Of a stretch of 13,881 bases of DNA, positions 6,677 to 13,841 are shown one piece after another. Source of the stretch: AWTP1-13 sp035762425 (GTDB lineage Bacteria; Pseudomonadota; Alphaproteobacteria; Rhizobiales; Hyphomicrobiaceae); contig DASTOW010000369.1 of NCBI GenBank assembly GCA_035762425.1, positions 1 to 13,881 of the forward strand, read 5' to 3'. The translations under genes and the position numbers were made by a program. Within the stretch, counting starts at the first letter, position 1. Each line of letters starts with the position of its first letter. The notes beneath the pieces are model-generated. The model made no database searches and was not told the DNA's origin. It was given only the letters and a program-made list of their open reading frames with translations.

Positions 6677-8002
6677 CTACTTGCCCGTAATCGGACGACA
6701 GGTCACTTGTCCGTCTGGCGGCCGCGGCTCGCAGTCCCAGATGCGGTCGTCGACCTTTTTCTGGCGCGAAGCTCGCGCCGAGCTGTCCTTGACCAGAGCA
6801 TCCGACTTCTCGCCCTGCGTCTGAGCCAGCTGCTCGCGCGCCAGTTTGGTGGCGCGCAGGGCTTCATCCTTGGCGCGCTGCTCGCGGGTCAGCTGCTCCA
6901 CGGCGTCTCGCGTGGAGCGTTCGGCCTGTTGCTTGGCGTCGCGCTCCCGGTTGATCTCCTTGCTGGTCTCGGATGCCGCCCGTTCGGCGGCCTGCCTGGC
7001 AGCTCGCTCGCTGGCGATCTGCGCGCCGGCCTCCCTGACCTTCTGCTCGGCGGCCTCGTTGCTGCGGCGCGCGGCGGCAAGCTGCCCCTCCAGCTGTCGC
7101 GTGCTGGTCTCTGCCGCTCTCTTCGCGCTCTGCTCCTGTGCCAGCAGCTCGCGGGCTTGGCGCACCGCACGCTCCACCGTGTCCCTGGCGTTGCGCTCCT
7201 GTGACAGCTCGTCGGCCAGCAGCGTTGCGCGCTTCTCCTCCTGCTCGGCGTGTTGCTGTGCCGCCGCCGTCTCGTGCTGCAGCCGGATTGCTTCCGCGCT
7301 GAAGGTGGGAGAGCGAGGCAGCATCCACCCGGCGATGGTTGCAACGATGGCGAATGTGCTGAGTGCCGCGCCCATGGCGAGGCCGCGCCCCAGCCAGGTG
7401 CTGCGAACCTTGGCGTGCGGTTGGGCCTGCCAGGGATCGTGGGTGCCGAAGGTCCAGATGTGACCTTCGGGATCGCGGCAGGCATAGCCGCTGCCGCCAA
7501 ACCCGTCGTCGCTGATGTCGAGCAGGATCGTGGCGCCTGCTGTCTTCGCCTTGCGGTAGTGGGCAGCTGCGTCGTCGACGACGATGTAGCAGCTTTGCGT
7601 CTCGATCGAGCCAAGCTCATCGGGCTGCTTGATGAGCTGGGCGAGATCAGAATCGTCCACCGGCAGCACCATGATCATATGGTCGCCGACGGTCAGCTGC
7701 GCGCTGAGTATGCTGCCATCCTCGCCGGTGACGACATGATGCTTGGCAAATCCGAACGCCGTGCCGAGCCACTCGACGGCCGCCGGTACCCTGCGATAGC
7801 GCAAGATCGCCGAGACCTTCGTTCCGCCTTTGTGAGCGTTGCTGGGTACCGCAAGGTCCCGCAGGGCGAGCCGCATGCTGGCGGCTTGGTGATTGTAGCT
7901 TTCTCGCAGGTTGTTCCACCCGATTGCGGGGCGAACGAACTTGGCAAGGGCACTACCCATCAGGGCGCGGCTCGTCGATTGGTAGGAAACCATGGGCTCC
8001 AT
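6677..8002 (-). CDS. VOC (glyoxalase-like) domain - TM helix - coiled-coil protein, paralog B
   Basis: A 441-residue protein in clear parts. Residues 1-60 are an extension unlike the paralog. Residues 63-190 form a VOC domain of the PhnB/glyoxalase-like type (ILRYRRVPAAVEWLGTAFGF, GDHMIMVLP, CRDPEGHIWTFGTHDPW, the last holding the usual Glu metal ligand). Residues 208-229 are one membrane helix preceded by Arg and Lys, predicting VOC inside and the C-terminus in the periplasm. Residues 260-406 are seven exact 21-residue repeats. A tail has two cysteines (IWDCEPRPPDGQVTCRP). ATG at 8002 overlaps the stop of the upstream paralog as TGATG, indicating translational coupling; TTG at 8005 is an alternative. 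VOC proteins act as lyases, isomerases, dioxygenases or binders of small molecules; the substrate here is unknown. Confidence 0.85.
   Translation of the reverse strand: MEPMVSYQSTSRALMGSALAKFVRPAIGWNNLRESYNHQAASMRLALRDLAVPSNAHKGGTKVSAILRYRRVPAAVEWLGTAFGFAKHHVVTGEDGSILSAQLTVGDHMIMVLPVDDSDLAQLIKQPDELGSIETQSCYIVVDDAAAHYRKAKTAGATILLDISDDGFGGSGYACRDPEGHIWTFGTHDPWQAQPHAKVRSTWLGRGLAMGAALSTFAIVATIAGWMLPRSPTFSAEAIRLQHETAAAQQHAEQEEKRATLLADELSQERNARDTVERAVRQARELLAQEQSAKRAAETSTRQLEGQLAAARRSNEAAEQKVREAGAQIASERAARQAAERAASETSKEINRERDAKQQAERSTRDAVEQLTREQRAKDEALRATKLAREQLAQTQGEKSDALVKDSSARASRQKKVDDRIWDCEPRPPDGQVTCRPITGK
6785..7225 (-). repeat. Seven tandem 63-bp coding repeats (coiled coil of paralog B)
   Basis: Seven consecutive 21-residue units, each beginning three residues or so before a Q/E-L-A/S core, follow the pattern x6-L-A-x-E-R/Q-x-A-K/R-x2-A-E-x3. 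Examples of unit cores are QLTREQRAKDEA, QLAAARRSNEAA and QIASERAARQAA. The unit length never varies, so the DNA has a 63-base period. Units have diverged in sequence, so this is an old internal duplication kept by structure. Twenty-one residues equal three heptads, fitting a continuous coiled coil. Confidence 0.8.
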
Positions 8003-9132
8003 CAATCTAGCGGCTCCTGTTTGGGCTGTTGCTGCGGTTCGACCGCGGCTCGATCGGCCTGCGCCTGCGCCTGGGCCAGCTGCTCGCGAGCCTGCGTGGC
8101 GGCGCGCTCGGCTTCGTCCTTGGCGCGCTGCTCGCGCCCCAATTGCTCGACGGCCTCTCGTGCAAAGCGCTCGGCACGTTGCCTGGCATCGCGCTCACGG
8201 GGCAGTTCCTTGGCGATGTCCGAGGCCGCCCGCTCGGCCGTCTGCCTGGCCGCCTTGTCGGTGACGATCTGCGCCGTCGCCTCCCTGGCCTTTTGCAAAA
8301 TGGTTTCGTTGGCGCGCCGCGCCGCGGCCAGCTGCTCTTCGAGCTGCCGAGCGCTGGTCTCGGCGCTGCTCTTGGCCCCCTGGTCGCGGGCCAGCTGCTC
8401 CTGCGTGTCGTGTGAGATCCGTTCCGCAGCGTCCTTGGCGCCGCGCTCCTGCGATAGCTCCGTTGCCAGGAAGGAGGCTTGCGCGCTGGCCTTCTCGTGG
8501 CGCTCGCGCGCCGCAGTCGCTGCGAACTGCATTTGGGCATCGGCTTGAACGGCCGGCCGCGGCAGCATCCACCCGACGATGACGGCGGCTACGGCAACAC
8601 TCGACAGTACCGCCGCCATGGCCAAGCCGCGCCTGCGGCCGGCGCCCGCAACTGCTTGAATCTCCCAGGGATCGTAGGTGCCGAAGCTCCAGATATGGCC
8701 TTCCAGATCACGGCAGGCGTAGCCGCGCCCGCCATGCTCGTCATCACTGATATCGAGCACCATGGAGGCGCCGGCAGCCTTGGCCTTGCGACAGTGGGCG
8801 TCGGCATCGTCGACGACGATGTAGCAGATTTGCGTCTCGACGCCGCCCACCTCGTAGGGCTGCTTGAAGTATTGGGCGAGGTCGGACTCGCCCACCGGCA
8901 GCACCATGATCATGTGCCCGCCGAAGGTCAGGTTGGCGTACAGCACGCCCCCGTCATCGCCGGTGACGACCCGATCCTTCTCGAATCCGAAAGTGGTACC
9001 CAGCCAGTCGACCGCCGCCGGCACCCTGCGATAGCGCAGTGCGGATACGAGCCTCGTTCCGGCCGGATTTACTTTCGTGCGCAACACAAACTTCCAAGCG
9101 GTCTTACGGACGGGCTCGGCCCCCCAGCTCAA
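8002..9132 (-). CDS. VOC (glyoxalase-like) domain - TM helix - coiled-coil protein, paralog A
   Basis: Up to 376 residues with the same plan as the next gene: VOC domain at about residues 28-157 (ALRYRRVPAAVDWLGTTFGF, GGHMIMVLP, CRDLEGHIWSFGTYDPW), membrane helix at about 169-190 after GRRR, and seven 21-residue coiled-coil repeats at 220-366, ending in a Gln-rich tail. It lacks the cysteine-containing tail of its partner. The start is uncertain: TTG at 9132 gives the longest reasonable form, while GTG at 9087 or TTG at 9084, with GGAAG just upstream, would begin close to the VOC domain and looks more natural. The frame stays open back to about 9312 without a good start. The stop overlaps the start of paralog B, so the two form one operon and their products may form a hetero-oligomer, which is inference. 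Divergent from the persulfide dioxygenase. Confidence 0.85.
   Translation of the reverse strand: MSWGAEPVRKTAWKFVLRTKVNPAGTRLVSALRYRRVPAAVDWLGTTFGFEKDRVVTGDDGGVLYANLTFGGHMIMVLPVGESDLAQYFKQPYEVGGVETQICYIVVDDADAHCRKAKAAGASMVLDISDDEHGGRGYACRDLEGHIWSFGTYDPWEIQAVAGAGRRRGLAMAAVLSSVAVAAVIVGWMLPRPAVQADAQMQFAATAARERHEKASAQASFLATELSQERGAKDAAERISHDTQEQLARDQGAKSSAETSARQLEEQLAAARRANETILQKAREATAQIVTDKAARQTAERAASDIAKELPRERDARQRAERFAREAVEQLGREQRAKDEAERAATQAREQLAQAQAQADRAAVEPQQQPKQEPLD
8035..8475 (-). repeat. Seven tandem 63-bp coding repeats (coiled coil of paralog A)
   Basis: As in paralog B there are exactly seven 21-residue units. Unit cores include ELSQERGAKDAAER, QLARDQGAKSSAE, QIVTDKAARQTAER and QLGREQRAKDEAER. 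Each unit of paralog A lines up best with the unit of the same rank in paralog B, so the repeats multiplied before the gene duplicated. The core is Ala- and Leu-based and the surface rich in Arg, Glu and Gln. Confidence 0.8.
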
Positions 9133-9405
9133 GCGGAAGGGTGGTAGATACGCGGCATCTCCCCAAGTCCCCCGACTTGCACTCGCTACATGCCTATCAA
9201 TTGCGCCAAAACAACGGGCACATGTGGATCTTGCTATGCAACCGACGCTTGTCTCACGCCAGAGCCCAAGCAGCCGCAGCCGTTCCGTGGTGCGCGTCGC
9301 ACCCTCTCCTTGCTAGGATCGCCAGCAGGCGCAAATATAGGAAATTCTGCCCCGTCAGGCGCATGTGGTAGAACGTCCCGCATGGGTTCCACGTGGAGAG
9401 GAAAC
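9133..9405. promoter_or_regulatory. Divergent intergenic region, VOC operon / persulfide dioxygenase
   Basis: About 270 bases (more if the VOC gene starts at 9087) between divergent genes, expected to hold both promoters. The longer reading frame of the dioxygenase back to 9190 has no homologous-looking residues and is not taken as coding. GAGAGGA at 9396-9402 is the ribosome binding site for the ATG at 9406. No convincing operator was recognised. Confidence 0.4.
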
Positions 9406-10443
9406 ATGATTTTCCGTCAGCTGTTTGACAGCGTCTCCGGCACCTACAGCTATCTGATGGCCAGCCGCCGCGGCGGCGAAGCGGTCATCATCGATCCTGT
9501 TCTGGAGAAGGTCGACCGCTATCTGCAGCTCGTCAACGAGCTGGACCTCAAGCTGGTCAAGGCCGTGGATACCCACATCCATGCCGATCACATCACCGGC
9601 CTCGGCGCGCTGCGCGATCGTACGCACTGCATCACCGTTATGGGTGACATGGCCAAGGTCGACGTAGTGTCCATGCGGGTCACCGAGGGTGACAAGCTGA
9701 CCATCGAGGGCATCTCGATGGACGTCCTTTACACGCCCGGCCACACCGACGATTCCTACAGCTTCCTGATGGGCGATCGCGTGTTCACCGGCGACACCCT
9801 ACTGATCCGCGGCACCGGACGCACCGACTTTCAGAACGGCAGCGCCAGGGCGCAGTATGAATCCCTGTTCGGTAAGCTATTGAAGCTGCCCGAGGAAACG
9901 CTGGTCTATCCGGCCCACGATTACAAGGGCGACACGGTTTCCACCATCGGCGAGGAAAAGCGCTACAACCCCCGCTTGCAGGTAAAGTCGGTCGACGAGT
10001 ACGTCGAGCTGATGGGCAAGCTCAACCTGCCCAACCCCAAGATGATGGACGTGGCCGTCCCGGCCAATCTGCGACAGGGCCTGGCGCAAGAGGAAATTGC
10101 CAGGCGCGGCTGGGCGGTCACGGCCCAGCAGGCGATGGCGATCACCGGCCAGCCCAACGTCGCCCTGATCGATCTGCGCGAGCGCAGCGAACGCGACAAG
10201 CACGGCGTGATCCCGGGCTCCCTGCATGCGCCCTATCCCGACCTGCAGGACAACATCCGACCCGGCGGCATGCTGCACGAACTCGCCACCGCAACAGCCA
10301 AGCGCATCGTCTTTTACTGCGCCTTCGGCGAACGCTCGGCCATGGCGGTGCAGGCGGCGCAGGATGCCGGCATCACCTCCGCCTGCCACATCCACGGCGG
10401 TATCGACGCCTGGCGCCGCGCCAACGGCACCCTGGCGCGCTAA
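9406..10443 (+). CDS. Persulfide dioxygenase (ETHE1-like) fused to rhodanese domain
   Basis: This 345-residue fusion should oxidise glutathione persulfide to sulfite and glutathione and move sulfane sulfur, as part of cytoplasmic sulfide detoxification. Residues 1-200 are an MBL-fold, mononuclear-iron persulfide dioxygenase: THIHADHITGLGAL (His57, His59, Asp61, His62), TPGHTDDSYSF (His113), FTGDTLLIRGTGRTDFQ (Asp130 and the ETHE1 signature) and YPAHDYKG (His171). Residues 240-345 are a rhodanese domain with the active loop CAFGERS (Cys305) and a HIHGGIDAW end. Natural dioxygenase-rhodanese fusions are known in bacteria, in this same order. The start at 9406 was chosen for its GAGAGGA site and the conserved MIFRQLFD beginning. 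The Na/Pi transporter follows by 117 bases on the same strand. No sulfide-quinone reductase or sulfide-sensing regulator is visible in the window. Confidence 0.94.
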   Translation: MIFRQLFDSVSGTYSYLMASRRGGEAVIIDPVLEKVDRYLQLVNELDLKLVKAVDTHIHADHITGLGALRDRTHCITVMGDMAKVDVVSMRVTEGDKLTIEGISMDVLYTPGHTDDSYSFLMGDRVFTGDTLLIRGTGRTDFQNGSARAQYESLFGKLLKLPEETLVYPAHDYKGDTVSTIGEEKRYNPRLQVKSVDEYVELMGKLNLPNPKMMDVAVPANLRQGLAQEEIARRGWAVTAQQAMAITGQPNVALIDLRERSERDKHGVIPGSLHAPYPDLQDNIRPGGMLHELATATAKRIVFYCAFGERSAMAVQAAQDAGITSACHIHGGIDAWRRANGTLAR

Positions 10444-10461
10444 CCCGGGCGCGCTAACCCG
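10434..10461 (+). repeat. Perfect 14-bp tandem duplication across the dioxygenase stop
   Basis: GGCGCGCTAACCCG occurs twice with no gap, at 10434-10447 and 10448-10461. The first copy contains the last codons and the TAA stop of the dioxygenase; the second lies just outside. It looks like a recent slippage duplication and leaves the protein end unchanged. Confidence 0.9.
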
Positions 10462-10560
10462 CGAACGATCCGGCGCGTTCTGTGTTCTGCGTTGGCCCCG
10501 AATTGGCTATTGCACTTCTCGCAGGGGGTACTATCTAGCGGCGGTTTGGAGAACACGGAC

Positions 10561-12249
10561 ATGTCCGCCACTGCCATCCTGCTGTATCTCGCCGGTTACG
10601 TTGCCTTGCTGCTGTGGGGCCTGCACATGGTCCACAGCGGCATCGTGCGCGCGTTCGGCGGCAATCTGCGGCAGGCGCTGGCCATTGGCCTCAACAACCG
10701 CTGGAAGGCGTTCCTCGCCGGCCTCGGCATCACCGCGCTTTTGCAAAGCAGCACGGCAACTGCTTTGATGTGCACGAGCTTCATCGCGGCCGGCTTCATG
10801 TCCCTGGTGACGGCGCTCGCCGCGATCCTCGGTGCCAACGTCGGCACGACGCTGATCGTGCAGGTGCTCACATTCAATGTGTCGGCCCTTGCGCCGCTAT
10901 TCTTCCTGGCCGGCCTGATCGCCTTCAACAAGGGCGGCAAGACGCGCACGCGCGACCTTGGCCGCGTCGGTATCGGCATCGGCCTGATCCTGCTAGCCCT
11001 GCACCTGATCGTCGCCACCATCGAACCGGTGGAGAAGGCCAAGGCCCTGCGCGATGTGGTCGCCCTGCTGTCGAGTGACCCGATTGTCGATGTGGCAATC
11101 GCCGCGCTGCTGACCTGGGCGGCCTACTCCAGCATCGCCGTCGTGCTGCTGGTGATGGCTCTGGCGGCCCAGGGCATCGTCGCGCCGGTGGCGGCCCTGG
11201 CGCTCGTGCTCGGGGCCAACCTCGGCAACGTGATCCCGCAGTATGTCAGCGCCGGCACCAACATCGAGGCCAAGCGTCTTGCCATCGGCAACCTGATTGT
11301 GCGTGGGCTCGGCTGTCTGGTGGCACTGCCGTTCCTGCCCTGGCTGGCAGAGGCGATGGCCGCGCTGGAGGCGAGCCCCGCACGCCAGGTGGCGGACTTT
11401 CACACGCTGTTCAATGTTGTGCTGGCGGTGGTCTTCATCGGCCTGCTCGACCCTCTCGCGCGCCTGTGCATCAAGCTGATGCCGGCCTCGGCTATCACCG
11501 ACGATCCTGGCAAGCCGCAGTACATCAATCCCTCAGCCCTTGCCACGCCCAGCATTGCGTTGGCCGACGCCGCACGCGAAGTGCTGCGCATGATCGACGT
11601 CGTCGAAAGCATGCTGCGCATGTTCCTCAATGCGCTGCAGAACGACGACCGCAAGCTGCTGGCGAAGCTCGCCGCGATGGACGACACCCTCGATCAGCTG
11701 CACAACGCGGTGAAATTGCACCTGACCGCCATCAGCCGCGAGGAGGGCCTGAGCGAGGCCGACGCCAAGCGCTGCTCGGATATTCTGGCCTTTACGATCA
11801 ACCTGGAGCACATCGGCGACATCCTGGACAAGAGCCTGCGCGAGATCGCCGCCAAGAAGATCAAGCAACGGCTCAGCTTCTCGCCGGAGGGGCTGGCGGA
11901 GATCGCCGAAATGCACAACACGCTGCTGGCCAACCTGCATCTTGCCACCAGCGTGTTCATGCTTGGCGACATGCAGTCGGCACGCACACTGCTCGCCGAG
12001 AAGGATCGCATGCGCGATCTCGAGCAGGCGGCGACTGAGAACCATTTGCGGCGTCTGCGCGAAGGGCGGCCGCAGAGCATCGAGACGAGCTCGCTGCACA
12101 TCGACATCGCCCGCGACTTGAAGCGCATCGCCGCGCACATCACGTCCGTGGCTTACCCCATCCTAGAGCAGGGCGGCGCCTTGCGCCGGAGCCGTCTGCT
12201 CGACGAACCGACCGGACCCGGTGACGGCGATGGCAGCAAGCCGCACTAG
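10561..12249 (+). CDS. Na/Pi cotransporter family protein with PhoU-like C-terminal domain
   Basis: A 562-residue inner-membrane protein of the NptA/YjbB type, which couples sodium to phosphate movement; in bacteria some members export phosphate. The first inverted membrane repeat has the hallmark LLQSSTATALM (QSSTA at 62-66) followed by GANVGTT. The second repeat has the matching GANLGN at 218-223 but reads TWAAYSSIAVV where many relatives have a second QSS motif. Membrane helices end near residue 320. Residues from about 335 to 550 are helical and PhoU-like (REVLRMIDVVESMLRMFLNAL, TINLEHIGDILDKSLREIAAKK, DIARDLKRIAAHI). I chose the ATG at 10561, with GGAG at 10548-10551, over an in-frame ATG at 10492 because the protein should begin close to the first helix. 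It may be co-transcribed with the dioxygenase. Confidence 0.92.
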   Translation: MSATAILLYLAGYVALLLWGLHMVHSGIVRAFGGNLRQALAIGLNNRWKAFLAGLGITALLQSSTATALMCTSFIAAGFMSLVTALAAILGANVGTTLIVQVLTFNVSALAPLFFLAGLIAFNKGGKTRTRDLGRVGIGIGLILLALHLIVATIEPVEKAKALRDVVALLSSDPIVDVAIAALLTWAAYSSIAVVLLVMALAAQGIVAPVAALALVLGANLGNVIPQYVSAGTNIEAKRLAIGNLIVRGLGCLVALPFLPWLAEAMAALEASPARQVADFHTLFNVVLAVVFIGLLDPLARLCIKLMPASAITDDPGKPQYINPSALATPSIALADAAREVLRMIDVVESMLRMFLNALQNDDRKLLAKLAAMDDTLDQLHNAVKLHLTAISREEGLSEADAKRCSDILAFTINLEHIGDILDKSLREIAAKKIKQRLSFSPEGLAEIAEMHNTLLANLHLATSVFMLGDMQSARTLLAEKDRMRDLEQAATENHLRRLREGRPQSIETSSLHIDIARDLKRIAAHITSVAYPILEQGGALRRSRLLDEPTGPGDGDGSKPH

Positions 12250-12285
12250 CATTGAAACGATGCTGTCACCGGCGGGATGGCGTAG

Positions 12286-12804
12286 TTAGTCCTTGTTGTT
12301 GACCTGCTCGAGCTCCGCCCGACATGGTCGAGCCTTCAATTCGCATTGCTCTAGGAACTTGCCCGCCAGCTCCTGCGCCTTCTCGCTGGCGCGATTGCCG
12401 GTCGATGAGCGACCGCATTCCCACGTGCCACCTCGGCTGTTGCGGAGGTCCATCCACTTTGTGCCGTAGCGCGCCCTTACCGCCTCCATCCATGTAGATT
12501 CGGCAGCCTCCTTGGCCCGATCGCGCCCGTAGCGTTCCTCGCCAACGGAGGTCACGAAGTCCCGGCACTGAGGTGACCGCTCTTCGTGGTAATAGCCGTA
12601 GACCCTTGGTGCCCTGAGCGCGATATGCCGTGGCCGCACATAGCGCCAGACCTTGCGTTGGCGGGGGCAATTTTCCCACCACTCGCAGGAACTTCGCAAA
12701 GACTGCCTTACCCAGCGCCCATCGTCCTGGGCGAATGACGGAACGGATAGAAACGCCAGGAGACCAGCGAGGAGAAGTGTTTGGGGCCTAAGGAAGCGTC
12801 GCAT
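12286..12804 (-). CDS. Secreted six-cysteine hypothetical protein
   Basis: A 172-residue protein with a clear Sec signal peptide: basic MRRFLRPQ, a hydrophobic core LLLAGLLAFL and a likely cut after VPSFA (residue 25). The mature part is basic and has six cysteines (in SSCEWWENCPR, SPQCRDF, WECGRSS, QCELKARPC), an even number that fits three disulfides in the periplasm. No known domain or enzyme motif is recognised. The ATG at 12804 has GGAGAGG about four bases upstream, which decides it over the in-frame start at 12828. It converges with the Na/Pi transporter (36 bases between stops) and lies downstream of the ABC importer genes on the same strand, about 236 bases away, probably with its own promoter. 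Confidence 0.75.
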   Translation of the reverse strand: MRRFLRPQTLLLAGLLAFLSVPSFAQDDGRWVRQSLRSSCEWWENCPRQRKVWRYVRPRHIALRAPRVYGYYHEERSPQCRDFVTSVGEERYGRDRAKEAAESTWMEAVRARYGTKWMDLRNSRGGTWECGRSSTGNRASEKAQELAGKFLEQCELKARPCRAELEQVNNKD

Positions 12805-13040
12805 ATGCCTCTCCGCTTGAGCAGTCATTCGCCGCAGGCGTGCTCTTCAACCGGCTCTACGAAACGCATGGAACGAATTCACCATCTCGGTGAAAGCGTT
12901 TCCCTTAATAGCCAGGGCAGTCAAGCCGGCTCACCGACTAGCCCACAGCGGCGACCTTCTGAAAGGGCATATGATGACTGATATCGCAATCCGGCAAAGG
13001 CGCAGGAATGGTCACAGAAGGAAGCGCTTCTTCCTTGTGG
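12805..13040 (-). promoter_or_regulatory. Intergenic region before the secreted six-cysteine gene
   Basis: These 236 bases hold the hairpin that follows the ABC ATPase and, presumably, the promoter of the secreted protein gene. A GGAGAGG ribosome binding site lies just before the ATG at 12804. No core promoter or known operator was recognised, and no small ORF stands out. Confidence 0.35.
13013..13039 (-). terminator. Hairpin directly after the ABC ATPase stop
   Basis: CACA plus AGGAAG (13013-13024, with a two-base bulge GA) pairs with CTTCCT plus TGTG (13030-13039) around the five-base loop CGCTT. On the minus strand it begins one base after the TGA of the ATPase, a usual place for a terminator or an mRNA-stabilising stem. 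The following sequence is not T-rich, so intrinsic termination is uncertain. Confidence 0.45.
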
Positions 13041-13841
13041 TCATGCACCCGCAGCGTAGTCCGGCGCGCACACCGTCTGCCCTTGCGACAGCCGCTCCAC
13101 GACCACGTTCACTCCGTAAACGGCGCGCAGCCGCTCGGGTGTCAGCACATCGGCAGGCCGTCCTTGCGCGATCAGATGGCCGTCGTCGAGCAGGGCGACG
13201 CGGCTGCCGACGCTGAAGGCGTGATCGGGGTCGTGGGTGGAGAGCACCACGGCCAGCCCCCGCTGCGCCAGCCGCTGCACCTCGCCGAGCACCACCACCT
13301 GGTTGCCGAAATCAAGGCTCGCCGTCGGCTCGTCCATGACGATTGCCGGCGCGTCCTGAGCCAGCGCGCGTGCGATCAGCGCCAGCTGTCGCTGTCCGCC
13401 GCTGATGCGCGTATATTCGCTGTCCGCGAGATCAGCGATGCCGAGCGCATCGAGTGCGGCCATCGCCTTGGCCCGATCCTCGCGGCCGGGGGCCGCCAAC
13501 AGTCCGAGATGCGCCGTTCGACCCATCACCACCATGTCGAGCACGCGGAATGGGAAATGCGCGGCATGCGCCTGCGGCACATAGGCGACGCGCCGCGCGA
13601 TCTCGGGCCGCGGCAGTCCCGCCAGCGGGCGGCCCTCGAGCAGCACCTCGCCGGCCTGCGCCGGCAGCAGCCCCAGCATGGTCTTGAACAGAGTGGTCTT
13701 GCCCGAGCCGTTCGGCCCGAGAAGGCACAGCACCTCGCCGCCGCGAACCTCGAGGCTCACATGGCGGCCGACCGCCTTGGTGGCGTAGCCAAATTGCAGG
13801 TCGCGCACCGACAGCATTGGTGGCATCGCGGTGGCGCTCAT
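13041..13841 (-). CDS. ABC transporter ATP-binding protein, FecE/BtuD-type metal-chelate importer
   Basis: A 266-residue cytoplasmic ATPase that powers import of an iron-siderophore, heme, cobalamin or similar chelate across the inner membrane. All ABC motifs are present: Walker A GPNGSGKTT (42-50), Q-loop Gln90 in VAYVPQ, signature ISGGQRQL (146-153), Walker B AIVMDEPTASLD (167-177) and the H-loop STHDPDHA (His203). The YVPQ...FPFRVLDMVVMGRTAHLG stretch is typical of the FecCD-linked ATPase family. The ATG at 13841 overlaps the TGA of the upstream permease as ATGA, so it was chosen over the longer frame to 13874, and it shows translational coupling. The substrate cannot be decided without the rest of the operon. 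It is the last gene of the operon, followed by a hairpin. Confidence 0.93.
   Translation of the reverse strand: MSATAMPPMLSVRDLQFGYATKAVGRHVSLEVRGGEVLCLLGPNGSGKTTLFKTMLGLLPAQAGEVLLEGRPLAGLPRPEIARRVAYVPQAHAAHFPFRVLDMVVMGRTAHLGLLAAPGREDRAKAMAALDALGIADLADSEYTRISGGQRQLALIARALAQDAPAIVMDEPTASLDFGNQVVVLGEVQRLAQRGLAVVLSTHDPDHAFSVGSRVALLDDGHLIAQGRPADVLTPERLRAVYGVNVVVERLSQGQTVCAPDYAAGA

Noticed and set aside
6785..8475. 63-base periodic repeats as a possible CRISPR array or minisatellite.
   Set aside because: The units are diverged in DNA, have no unique spacers and lie in frame within coding sequence; the period reflects a 21-residue protein repeat.
6509..8548. Long plus-strand open frames (6509-7204, 6846-7463, 7250-8548) opposite the VOC genes.
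   Set aside because: They are antisense shadows of repetitive, GC-rich coiled-coil coding sequence; their Ser/Arg/Ala/Leu-rich products have no recognisable domain and the minus strand carries clear protein families.
9190..9405. N-terminal extension of the persulfide dioxygenase back to an ATG at 9190.
   Set aside because: The added residues look random and carry no signal peptide, while the ATG at 9406 has a good ribosome binding site and the conserved family start.
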